A stretch of DNA of 64,000 nt, from positions 106,351 through 170,350 of the forward strand of contig JADFZL010000017.1 in NCBI GenBank assembly GCA_015232575.1. Direction: 5' to 3'. The notes under the pieces were generated by a model, which had not been told where the DNA came from, searched no databases, and saw nothing but the letters and a program-made list of their open reading frames with translations. This document shows, piece by piece, positions 43,443 through 50,967 of the stretch. A program made the position numbers and the translations under genes. Source of the DNA: Candidatus Rifleibacteriota bacterium. Lineage in GTDB: Bacteria; Muiribacteriota; Ozemobacteria; Ozemobacterales; Ozemobacteraceae. The stretch's first letter is position 1. The number at the start of each line of letters is the position of its first letter.

Positions 43443-43949
43443 TCAGCGGGGCGTACTTCTGGAATTATTCACACGATCTTTCCTCATGACTGGAATTTCT
43501 GTTCGAGCCGATGATCTGACGGGTGGTATTTTTTGGTATTCAACAATCATCTCTCGATACTCGCCATTTACTTTTATTCTTCTTGTTTCTCTTTCAATTG
43601 AAACTGCCGGATTCACTGCTGGATTAACGTTTCCAAGAGGAAGATTTTCGTATATCTCTCCAGCATCATCTGGCAAATAGCTTGCCCGCTCTGTTTTTGC
43701 TTTCCATAGAAAATCAGTTAAGTCTTTATCGCTTTTCAAGCCTGACTTAGAAGGCAGGTCTTTCCTCTGACCGGAATATTTTGTCATTCCTTCATTTATA
43801 AGACGCTCTTCCTGTTCAGATAGTCCTCCAGTCTTCACTTCCTTCTGGCTCTTACCACAACCAGAAGACAGAAAGACAATCCCGTGAGTGAAAACGACGA
43901 TTAAAAGCAATTCAACAAGATAAATTCTTCGTTCTTTCAAAAGCAACAA
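43443..43949 (-). CDS. Predicted lipoprotein, first gene of the ECF operon
   Basis: A 168-residue protein with a signal-like hydrophobic start (YLVELLLIVVFTHGIVFL) ending in the lipobox-like LSSGC, so Cys31 is the likely lipidated residue. The mature part is charged and low in hydrophobics, with repeats of Asn/Pro/Ala/Val (GNVNPAVNPAVSIE) and Arg-rich ends. The start codon is TTG (AAGGAGG lies just before it, either of two TTG codons). It lies directly downstream of ECF promoter site 3 and upstream of the sigma factor gene. Possibly a signal-input protein for the sigma/anti-sigma system; I recognise no family. Confidence 0.65.
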   Translation of the reverse strand: MLLLKERRIYLVELLLIVVFTHGIVFLSSGCGKSQKEVKTGGLSEQEERLINEGMTKYSGQRKDLPSKSGLKSDKDLTDFLWKAKTERASYLPDDAGEIYENLPLGNVNPAVNPAVSIERETRRIKVNGEYREMIVEYQKIPPVRSSARTEIPVMRKDRVNNSRSTPR

Positions 43950-43990
43950 CGCACCTCCTTTTTGAAAAACTTTCTAATCTCTTAACTTGT

Positions 43991-44019
43991 CTATGGTTTT
44001 GAAATGTAAAAAGGTTACA
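43991..44019 (-). promoter_or_regulatory. ECF-type promoter, site 3 (sigma operon)
   Basis: Minus strand TGTAACC (44019-44013), 17 bases, CATAG (43995-43991), then ACAAGTTAAG. An A/T tract sits upstream of -35. It is positioned about 40 bases before the lipoprotein start, with the sigma factor gene downstream, which fits autoregulation. Confidence 0.78.
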
Positions 44020-44097
44020 AAATAATTATTTTTTTTTCATAATTGCAAAAAAAAGCAGCAACTATGCCAGATATAAATCAAAGAGTCTTCAGAAAAG

Positions 44098-44670
44098 TTA
44101 TTCTGCATAATTACGATTGTTAAAACGCCCCATGGCACGTTGCCCCATTCCCACAAGTATCATACAGATAATTTCAGGTAAATCTTTCATTTGTGCTTCA
44201 AGAACTTCTTTCTCTCTGGCAGTCATATTTCCAAGAACATGGTCTGTTAACTGTGATTCGGAAGCATCAGGCAGGCCAACTCCAATTCTGAGACGCCAGA
44301 AACCTTCGCCCAGAGTACCTATTATTGATTTCAGACCATTATGGCCGCCATGTCCGCCACTGGGACGCAAGCGCCATTTCCCAATTGGAAGGTTTATATC
44401 ATCAACTATCACCAGAAGCTGCTCAGGCTTAAGCTCCATTTCCTCAAGCAAAGGTCCTACGGCATCTCCTGAGAGATTCATATATGTCTGAGGTTTGGCA
44501 AGGAAATGCTTATCACCCTTGAAGTTAAACACCGTCGTAATAGCTCTGTGCTTCACTTTTCCGCTGATGCATTTGAAATGAGCGACCAATGTATCTATTG
44601 CCCGAAAACCAATATTGTGTCTTGTATTGCTGTATTCATCACCAGGATTTCCGAGCCCGGCTATAAGCAT
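44098..44670 (-). CDS. pth: Peptidyl-tRNA hydrolase
   Basis: A 190-residue enzyme that releases peptides from peptidyl-tRNA and recycles tRNA. Signatures are MLIAGLGNPGDEYSNTRHNIGF (His20 region), AKPQTYMNLSG, IVDDINLPIGKWRLRPSGGHGGHNGLKSII and WRLRIGVGLP. All are typical for bacterial Pth. The frame is open six codons earlier at a TTG, but ATG 44670 follows AGGA at a proper distance and is the family start. It is a single gene between the two ECF sigma modules. Confidence 0.95.
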   Translation of the reverse strand: MLIAGLGNPGDEYSNTRHNIGFRAIDTLVAHFKCISGKVKHRAITTVFNFKGDKHFLAKPQTYMNLSGDAVGPLLEEMELKPEQLLVIVDDINLPIGKWRLRPSGGHGGHNGLKSIIGTLGEGFWRLRIGVGLPDASESQLTDHVLGNMTAREKEVLEAQMKDLPEIICMILVGMGQRAMGRFNNRNYAE

Positions 44671-44792
44671 AATAATTATTCCTGTCAATTTTCACTTTTC
44701 AAACAGTTTAATGTCATGTATCATCAATTGTCAAAAAAATAATATAAAAAATATTACATTTTTATTGTTCGTTTCGTCTTTAGGGAGAACTT

Positions 44793-45335
44793 ATGGAAAA
44801 AAACATTACTGAAGCAATTTCAAATGAAGAACTGGAACTGGCGAAACGTTTTTCAGATGATTCGACATGGGAAGATGCATTTAATGATATCGTCAAACTA
44901 TATCAGGGAAAAATTCTGGCAATCGCAAATTCAATGCTGGGAATAGGCAGAGAAGCTGAAGATGCAGCCCAGGAAGTCTTTATCAAGGCAATGAGATCAA
45001 GGAAAACCTTTGTCGGTGAACGGATCAGACCATGGTTGAAGGCAATTGCACATAATTACTGCACTGATATTATAAGAAAAAAGTGTCGAAACAGAGAAGT
45101 CTTGAACGAAACACCTGAAATGATTGCAGTTGCTTCTTTTGAATCACAGGATCAATCAACTGAACTTCCGGCCTGGTTATCTAAAGTTGCGCCGGCAGAA
45201 AGAGAAATACTTCTGCTGAGGGTAGTTGAAGAAATGAGTTACGCGGAAATATCTCAAATCACAGGTATGGCAGAAGGTTCCATAAGAAATCTTGTATCGA
45301 AATGTCTGAAAAAATTGCGTGAGGAGATAGAATAA
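44793..45335 (+). CDS. ECF-family RNA polymerase sigma factor, second module
   Basis: A 180-residue sigma factor. Region 2 (about 30-95) shows IVKLYQGKILAIANSMLGIGREAED, AAQEVFIKAMRS and WLKAIAHNYCTDIIRKK; region 4 (about 120-178) shows LSKVAPAEREILLLRVVEEMSYAEISQITGMAEGSIRNLVSKCLKKL. It starts after GGGAG and is 1 base from the FecR-like gene. Its operon has no TGTAACC-N17-CATAG site upstream; only a weak sigma-70-like TTGTCA with a 17-base gap is visible. It therefore probably recognises a different promoter from the first module. Confidence 0.92.
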   Translation: MEKNITEAISNEELELAKRFSDDSTWEDAFNDIVKLYQGKILAIANSMLGIGREAEDAAQEVFIKAMRSRKTFVGERIRPWLKAIAHNYCTDIIRKKCRNREVLNETPEMIAVASFESQDQSTELPAWLSKVAPAEREILLLRVVEEMSYAEISQITGMAEGSIRNLVSKCLKKLREEIE

Positions 45336-45336
45336 T

Positions 45337-46395
45337 ATGAATTGCAACGAATATCTGCAATGGTTAGACGAAGGTGGCACAGGCGAGTGCGGCCCTCAGA
45401 AAAAAAGTGAATATCTCAATCACGCCGCAGGCTGCCCTTCATGCGCAAAAGCTTTGAAAGCTCATGAAAAAATCACAAATGGAATCCGGGCATTTGTTCC
45501 GGGTGAGAACACGTTAAAAAAATTCAATAAGAATCTTAATCAGCGAATCAGCGCAGAAAAATCATCTATTCAAAAAATTCCAGAATCAGGCAATAAACTA
45601 GTAATAATTATCGCGCTGGCATTGTCATTGGCAGTTGCAGCAGCTCTTTTCAATTATTCACAGTCAGTTACAACTCCTCAGCAGACAATCACCTCCCCGG
45701 TAAAAGTAATTGAGAAAATTCATGTTGCCTCCATCAGAGGCATTGCAACCATCACCTGCGATGGAAAACATATTGCTGCAAGCAATGATTCTGCAGATTT
45801 TAATCTGCTTGAAAAATACAGAGTGGTATTAAGCAGCGGCAAAGAAGTCACAATAAATTATCAAGATGGAAGATGGGCAAAGATAAAGGGTGATGGTGAA
45901 TTCTTCGTCATGGAGGGAGCTCTGAATATAGGTTCGAATTCCCTTCAGAGAATTGCTTTTTCAAAAACTCAACCTGGCAGCAAAAAGCATAGAGTTATTC
46001 TTCCAACGGCAATTCTCGGAGTAGTTGGCACCACAATCGTCGTTCAGGCTAAAGACGAACAGTGCAGCGTCTTCGTAGAAGAAGGAAAGATAACCTGGCA
46101 GGCAAAATCAGGCAACGCATCCGGAACCCTGTCTGCTGGTGAAAGCACAAAGATAAATCTGACAGCTACCACGTCAGATACCACTTCATCTATATCAACG
46201 TCATCACAGACTTTTCCGGTTGCTGATACAAGAAACAGCCATGAACAAACCTCAACAACTGAGATTGCTTCAAATACAGAGATTGCTACAACGACTCTTG
46301 CCACAAGCACTGAAATTGCCTCGTCACCGATAAGCTCCGCTCCGGAAACGCCTTTTCCTCCGCCTGGAGTTAAAGACATAGACGATGCATTCTGA
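45337..46395 (+). CDS. Anti-sigma factor with zinc finger and FecR domain, second module
   Basis: A 352-residue protein. The N-terminal zinc-finger (YLNHAAGCPSC, HxxxCxxC, about 28-36) matches ZAS anti-sigma factors. A membrane segment lies near 86-105 (KLVIIIALALSLAVAAALF), then an extracytoplasmic FecR-like domain (about 130-265: RVVLSSGKEVTINYQDG, RWAKIKGDGEFFVMEGAL, HRVILPTAILGVVGTTIVVQ). The tail is a Thr/Ser-rich linker (about 270-340) ending in PPGVKDIDDAF. It starts 1 base after the sigma factor stop. The two FecR modules in the window are similar in plan, but the regions outside the core differ. Confidence 0.85.
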   Translation: MNCNEYLQWLDEGGTGECGPQKKSEYLNHAAGCPSCAKALKAHEKITNGIRAFVPGENTLKKFNKNLNQRISAEKSSIQKIPESGNKLVIIIALALSLAVAAALFNYSQSVTTPQQTITSPVKVIEKIHVASIRGIATITCDGKHIAASNDSADFNLLEKYRVVLSSGKEVTINYQDGRWAKIKGDGEFFVMEGALNIGSNSLQRIAFSKTQPGSKKHRVILPTAILGVVGTTIVVQAKDEQCSVFVEEGKITWQAKSGNASGTLSAGESTKINLTATTSDTTSSISTSSQTFPVADTRNSHEQTSTTEIASNTEIATTTLATSTEIASSPISSAPETPFPPPGVKDIDDAF

Positions 46396-46500
46396 TTCAA
46401 AAACCAACTAGATCTATCACTAAATTGAATATATTATCACTTTAATATCAACGATAACAGTTTTGCATTAATGCTAATAAGAATGGGGGTCTCTTGCAAA

Positions 46501-46652
46501 GTATAGCAAATTTTAATAATGGGGGCATTTATATTATGTCATTTCGACCGAAGGGAGAAATCTAGCACTTACCGAGATCTCTCACATTCGTTCGAGATGA
46601 CAGCCCACCCGAAAGTAAACAAACAAGACCCCTTATTGAAGATTTTGCATAC
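46501..46652. repeat. Palindromic repeat R1, copy E (complete, 152 bp)
   Basis: Left outer arm GTATAGCAAATTTTAATAAT, inner palindrome from TGTCATTTCGACC (46537) to CGAGATGACA (46602), right outer arm ending GAAGATTTTGCATAC (46652). This copy and copy D define the element. It lies 22 bases upstream of the triad 2 start. Confidence 0.9.
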
Positions 46653-46674
46653 AAAGTGTTGAAATGGAGATATT

Positions 46675-48822
46675 ATGAACCCTGAAAAGTGCGAAAGATG
46701 CTTTCTTAAAGCAAAAGACAGGCGCAGAGGAATGTCTCTCTTTGTCGTTATGGCTGCTTTAACAATTATTTCAATAATGGCATTCACGAGTAACTGGCTT
46801 GCAATACAATCGATGCGTCGCAGCAAGTTGTTATTTGACATAATGGCATCATATCGAATTGCCCGTTCAGCATGCGCCTGCGCAATCGGAAAAATACAGG
46901 AAGGAATCGAAACTCAGGGATCTGCCATTTACAATACTCTCATGCAGAAAGACCTTTCTGTCGGCACTGTTATCAATTTTGATACCGCCCCTCTTAATGA
47001 TCTGATTTCAGGGTACGGAAATGCTGCGGCATCCGTAAAAGCAAAAATCGTCTGGATTGAGCCGCTTGATCAGACAATGCTCGGCATTGAAACCGGCGGG
47101 GCTGATACAGCCGAACGACGCATGGGCATTGAAATAGAAGCACATTCCACCTGCAATTTGGAAGAAGTAACCATAACAGAAGTTCGTGAAGTAAAAGTCG
47201 TAAACCTTATGCCAGGAATTCTCAGCAAATTCACCTTATTTGTTAAAAAACCAGACAGCAACGCAGACGCATACAATCTTTGCGCAAATAATGTCAATGG
47301 CGGGTTTGACACCAGAATTCCTCCCGGAGACAGAAACATTCCAATCATCTTTAAGAACGGCGGCGAACTGGACGCTGGTTTTTCCGATTCCGGAAACCCT
47401 GATGATTACAAAAAACGCGGATATATTTACCTTGGCGGCAGCGAAGTTATGCTCAATATTGCTGCAGGAAACGACTCGGGATATGGTGAGAATTTCCTTT
47501 TCTGCAAAATTGGTGACGAACCCGAAATTCCCGGTTATTATCATCCGAATCCCCCGGGAAGCTTTTTTGATCGCCCGCCCGCTTTTGGCACTGTCAGGCA
47601 CAATCAGACACTTAACACTCAGCCTCCATTTGCTTCATCTTTTGCATACTGGCTCAAATATGTTGTGTCAGGATATTTCACAATTAACGATGATCCGACA
47701 CCTGAAAATATGAACAAAAACAATCGCTTCGCAATTCTTTTCCCCGGTGAAAAACAGGAAATCGACACCAGAATGCGATCTTCAGTCCTCCGACTTTTCG
47801 GAAACACTTCCAACAGGTCTCCAACGCTTGTTCTTGGAACCGTCAACCGTCGATATGTTGAAGAAGCCGGAATTGTCGTAGAAGCAACTCAGGACCCAAA
47901 CAATGTTCGCGACGGAATACTGAGTTATGTGTGTCAAAGCACCGACATGAGCACACTTCCCCCGCTTCCAACTGAAATTCCATCAAGAGGAGGCGAAATT
48001 CCGGCAGATACAGTCATAAAGTTTGACCCGGCGCAGATTTCATGGCAGAATATTTTCCCTTCAAACTCTGACTACACAAACTGCATGTCTAGAAAAGTTG
48101 AAGAACCATATCTCAGAAGTCATGATTTTATGTATTTCAAACAAGCTGGCACATTTGAGCCAACTGGGAGCAGCTTTGGAAATGGTGACATTGCTGCTGA
48201 TTATCAATACACTTTTCAGCTTGATTTCCACCCGGACCTTGGAAGATCAGACCCCTTCTTCAAGAACGGCAATTTCGAAAACCTGCCCGACGATTTTCTA
48301 GAAGCAAAACCTGTTTATCGAGTCAAAACATTTTCAGAATTCGCAGAAAGATTCATTCAAAATAACACAGGTAAGCTTATTCTTGATGCTCCGGTAATGA
48401 TTCAGGGAAAAGCCGGAGAAACGATCACTTTTCCTTCTGATATGACCATTGAAAAAGGCGGACTCATTGTTGTCGAAAACGGAAATGTAAAAATTCAGGG
48501 AATAAAGAAAAACAATGAACTTGATTCTTATCTCACTGTTTCAATTGCCGTTATGAATGGCAACATAGAGCTGGACTTAAGCCGTGGCGGCGTATTACCA
48601 GCAAGACTGATTGCACTGCGTGGCAGAATAGTCAATCTCACTCCGGGTTCTCAGATAAACATCGATGGCGGAATTGCTGTAGACGAATTTCCGGCTGATA
48701 CTTTCAAAGCAGGTGGAGTAATTGCTTTTAATACATACACCGACCCCTCAGCAAAGGACTGGAGCTACTATTATCGAGCTTATGCTTCTGATATTCCAAC
48801 ATCTCTTCAGGGAGGTTGGTAA
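46675..48822 (+). CDS. Giant PilX/GspK-like pilin-domain protein (triad 2)
   Basis: A 715-residue protein. Its N-terminus (LKAKDRRRG|MSLFVVMAALTIISIM) has the basic stretch, Gly, and a hydrophobic helix of a PilX-type minor pilin; +5 is Val, not Glu. Then come a helical stem (SMRRSKLLFDIMASYRIARS) and a long region of strands with Gly/Asn/Pro. The central part (about 190-560) is unassigned. The C-terminal 150 residues (about 565-715) contain the repeating strands TIEKGGLIVVENGNVKIQ, VSIAVMNGNIELDLS, ALRGRIVNLTPGS and INIDGGIAV, which resemble a beta-solenoid. Paralog of the 839- and 583-residue proteins. The GspI-like gene starts 3 bases after its stop. Confidence 0.75.
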   Translation: MNPEKCERCFLKAKDRRRGMSLFVVMAALTIISIMAFTSNWLAIQSMRRSKLLFDIMASYRIARSACACAIGKIQEGIETQGSAIYNTLMQKDLSVGTVINFDTAPLNDLISGYGNAAASVKAKIVWIEPLDQTMLGIETGGADTAERRMGIEIEAHSTCNLEEVTITEVREVKVVNLMPGILSKFTLFVKKPDSNADAYNLCANNVNGGFDTRIPPGDRNIPIIFKNGGELDAGFSDSGNPDDYKKRGYIYLGGSEVMLNIAAGNDSGYGENFLFCKIGDEPEIPGYYHPNPPGSFFDRPPAFGTVRHNQTLNTQPPFASSFAYWLKYVVSGYFTINDDPTPENMNKNNRFAILFPGEKQEIDTRMRSSVLRLFGNTSNRSPTLVLGTVNRRYVEEAGIVVEATQDPNNVRDGILSYVCQSTDMSTLPPLPTEIPSRGGEIPADTVIKFDPAQISWQNIFPSNSDYTNCMSRKVEEPYLRSHDFMYFKQAGTFEPTGSSFGNGDIAADYQYTFQLDFHPDLGRSDPFFKNGNFENLPDDFLEAKPVYRVKTFSEFAERFIQNNTGKLILDAPVMIQGKAGETITFPSDMTIEKGGLIVVENGNVKIQGIKKNNELDSYLTVSIAVMNGNIELDLSRGGVLPARLIALRGRIVNLTPGSQINIDGGIAVDEFPADTFKAGGVIAFNTYTDPSAKDWSYYYRAYASDIPTSLQGGW

Positions 48823-48825
48823 GCA

Positions 48826-49284
48826 ATGGTTAAACGCATAAATGCTGCGAAAGTGATTAGAATGAATAAAAAAAGAGGTATGACTCTGATTGAAATCGTT
48901 GTTTCAGTGCTGGTTCTGGGACTTTGCCTTGTTCCTGTTTTTGACTTACTGAGGAAATCTGGAACTGTAACTAAAGCCGGTCAGGACGAAGTCATTGCCT
49001 CTAATCTGGCTGCAGAAATTGTTGATCAGATTTCGTGCATGCCTTTCAAGGATATTCCGGACCTGGCAGAGAGAGAGTTCGGAAACGCTGACAACGAGGC
49101 TCTTCTGATGGGTGGCAAAATTTCAACTATTCTCATATTGAGCGACCTTCCTGCTGGATATAAGAGATTTCTCAAAATTGAAACAATTTCTTCACGTTTA
49201 AAGAAAGTATCAACAAAAGTCAAGTGGGGAACCAATCCGGTTCATGAAATCAAAATGCCGATTCTGATCGAATGGAAATATTGA
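48826..49284 (+). CDS. Pilin-like protein, GspI type (triad 2)
   Basis: A 152-residue protein with a prepilin leader MNKKRG|MTLIEIVVSVLVLGLCLVPV: Gly, MTLIE with Glu at +5, hydrophobic helix. The start at 48826 gives a longer leader (MVKRINAAKVIR...); ATG at 48862 (MNKKRG) is also possible, but GGAGG lies before the first. The small globular part (about 110 residues) is similar in length to GspI. It overlaps the GspJ-like gene by 13 bases, so the three genes of triad 2 are one transcription and translation unit. Confidence 0.85.
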   Translation: MVKRINAAKVIRMNKKRGMTLIEIVVSVLVLGLCLVPVFDLLRKSGTVTKAGQDEVIASNLAAEIVDQISCMPFKDIPDLAEREFGNADNEALLMGGKISTILILSDLPAGYKRFLKIETISSRLKKVSTKVKWGTNPVHEIKMPILIEWKY

Positions 49285-49955
49285 AAATGAGAAGACACAA
49301 AAATAGAGTTTCCATGAAAGGGTTTACAATAGTTGAACTTTCTGTTGTGACACTCATTTTTATCCTTCTTGTTTACTGTGTAATCAATCTGCTGATTTAC
49401 ACTTCTCATGTGTTTGGCAAACAGGAAGATTCTTCAGTGTGTTCATCAGAAGCAGCAATGATAATCGGCAGAATACGCGCAGACTTTGAGAAAGCCATGA
49501 CTGACGGGGACATGAGATATCCGTTTGATACTGCAAAAAAATCTGTCGTATTTGAAAACGATAAATTATCTTTCAAAATTCTCTCAGGAACTTCTTTTTC
49601 CGACATTACTTATACATTCAATCAATCTGGACACTACATTCAAAGAGTATGTAATGGAGAATCATATATCCTTTCAAGGGGTATGCTGGCCTCTTTTACG
49701 GCTATTCATCAGATCTTGTGCGAAGATGAAAAAATACGCAGTTATCCGGATGACCCTGGTTCAACTGCTGCTCAGCCTCCGGAAATTGCTTCTGACAGCA
49801 GAGTTATTCGAAGCTGGGTCAAAGTATATCTTACACTTGAGGGATTAAGGAAAGTAGATGGCAAAGCAGTTGTTGTACAGAAATATGTCTTCAGGGTATT
49901 CCCTGTCCGCCTTAACCGCCAATGGCAATCCATCTGGAAGAACGATACTTTTTAG
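49272..49955 (+). CDS. Pilin-like protein, GspJ type (triad 2)
   Basis: A 227-residue protein with a prepilin leader (NRVSMKG|FTIVELSVVTLIFILL): G then FTIVE with Glu at +5. The globular part begins SEAAMIIGRIRADFEKAMTDG and continues with strands (SFSDITYTFNQSGHYIQRV, RVIRSWVKVYLTLEGL), matching GspJ-like proteins such as the one in triad 1. ATG 49272 overlaps the previous gene and ATG 49287 is an alternative start. Its stop (TAG at 49953-49955) is provided by the opening bases TTTTTAG of repeat R3 copy 3, as in murG. Confidence 0.83.
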   Translation: MEILKMRRHKNRVSMKGFTIVELSVVTLIFILLVYCVINLLIYTSHVFGKQEDSSVCSSEAAMIIGRIRADFEKAMTDGDMRYPFDTAKKSVVFENDKLSFKILSGTSFSDITYTFNQSGHYIQRVCNGESYILSRGMLASFTAIHQILCEDEKIRSYPDDPGSTAAQPPEIASDSRVIRSWVKVYLTLEGLRKVDGKAVVVQKYVFRVFPVRLNRQWQSIWKNDTF

Positions 49956-50053
49956 AGAGGGGAATTTTTTAGAGAGGGGGCACGCGCCCCCTCTCGGCAG
50001 TCGAACTTGTTCGACTGCCTCACTCCCCGCGGTCGAGCACCTTGTGCTCTCCG
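49949..50053. repeat. Triple-hairpin repeat R3, copy 3, over the stop of a pilin-like gene
   Basis: Begins TTTTTAGAGAGGGG twice in a row (at 49949 and 49966), then the same three hairpins as copy 1 (G-rich stem; GCAGTCGAA/TTCGACTGC; GAGCAC/GTGCTC). The first TAG is the stop of the triad 2 GspJ-like gene. Confidence 0.88.
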
Positions 50054-50339
50054 AGAGAGAACGTGGGCACCCTGACGGTTGCATTTGCGAAAAAGGTAAT
50101 TCGTTAGAAGTTACAACTTTACTGTCATTTCGACCGAAGGGAGAAATCTGGTATTATCGACTTCGAGGTAACGCATGGTCGCAGGGCTCCAATGGCAAGA
50201 GAAAGGAAAATCTAGGAATGACTTCGAGAAAATCGGAGATCTCTCCCTTCGGTCGAGATGACAACGAAACGTGTTTCTGCGTTGCTTTTTTTTGGGAATG
50301 CACCCGACAATTAATTGAAAGATATAAAAGGAGAATTTT
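49956..50339. other. Repeat-filled gap after triad 2
   Basis: 384 bases consisting mainly of R3 copy 3 (to 50053) and an expanded R1 copy F (50123-50263). The remaining bases, including the ribosome site of the next gene, are unique. No gene is supported. Confidence 0.75.
50123..50263. repeat. Palindromic repeat R1, copy F (expanded loop)
   Basis: TGTCATTTCGACCGAAGGGA at the left and TCCCTTCGGTCGAGATGACA at the right form a near-perfect inverted repeat. The loop is about 100 bases, longer than in other copies, and contains degenerate sequence. Confidence 0.8.
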
Positions 50340-50879
50340 GTGATGAATCAGACAGGAGTTTCGCTGAAATTATATGGCTATTGGGGAAAGTTGATTGTTT
50401 TTGCATTAATTTTGTGTATTTTCATTTCTGCGTCGGCTTCACACTGCGCGGAAGTTAAAAAGGAATCGCTTTCAACTTATGTTCTCAGGTTATATCAGAG
50501 GGTAATTTCCCTTGGAAACATAGTTCTTGATTTTGAGGACAGAATGATTTTTTCTTATGAAAACCATCGTCCAACAGATCCAAAAAGGGATGTTGCCAGA
50601 CTGAAATCAGGAAGACGGCAAATCAGAAACCTCTTTCTTCTCGGACGACGACTCGAACGAAAAATTCCACCCAGCGACTCGAAATTCCCTCAAATTCAGG
50701 CGACAAGAGAAAAAATTCGTTATTTTATTAACGAACATAGAAAAAGAATAACAAAATTAATTGCGCTTGGCGGCGATGAAATAATTAATGCTGCAAAAGC
50801 TTACGAAAATGTTGCCGACGATCTTGACACAAACGTCGACGTTGATTTAATGATAAAAGATATTGAAGATAAGTTTTAA
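50340..50879 (+). CDS. Small secreted helical protein, unknown
   Basis: A 179-residue protein with a signal peptide (hydrophobic LIVFALILCIFISASAS, cleaved near 37). The mature part is helical and basic (LKSGRRQIRNLFLLGRRLERK, ATREKIRYFINEHRKRITKLIALGG) and ends in an acidic tail (DDLDTNVDVDLMIKDIEDKF). I recognise no family. It starts GTG 50340 or ATG 50343; AGGAG at 50329-50333 fits either. It is the gene just before the lytic transglycosylase on the same strand. It could be an envelope protein; nothing stronger is supported. Confidence 0.6.
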   Translation: MMNQTGVSLKLYGYWGKLIVFALILCIFISASASHCAEVKKESLSTYVLRLYQRVISLGNIVLDFEDRMIFSYENHRPTDPKRDVARLKSGRRQIRNLFLLGRRLERKIPPSDSKFPQIQATREKIRYFINEHRKRITKLIALGGDEIINAAKAYENVADDLDTNVDVDLMIKDIEDKF

Positions 50880-50967
50880 ACAACTCATTTTTTATTAATT
50901 TAATATCATTTTCTGTCGATTATAGGAATGCTTTTATTTGACTATCCTGGGGCTTTGGAGGAAGGCA

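Noticed and set aside
49858..50343. A 161-residue frame over the gap after triad 2
   Set aside because: It overlaps the end of a supported pilin-like gene and runs through repeats R3 and R1; a ribosome site is missing.
50938..50967. Ten-codon N-terminal extension of the transglycosylase
   Set aside because: The TTG at 50968 has GGAGGAA directly upstream and opens the signal peptide; the earlier TTG has no ribosome site.
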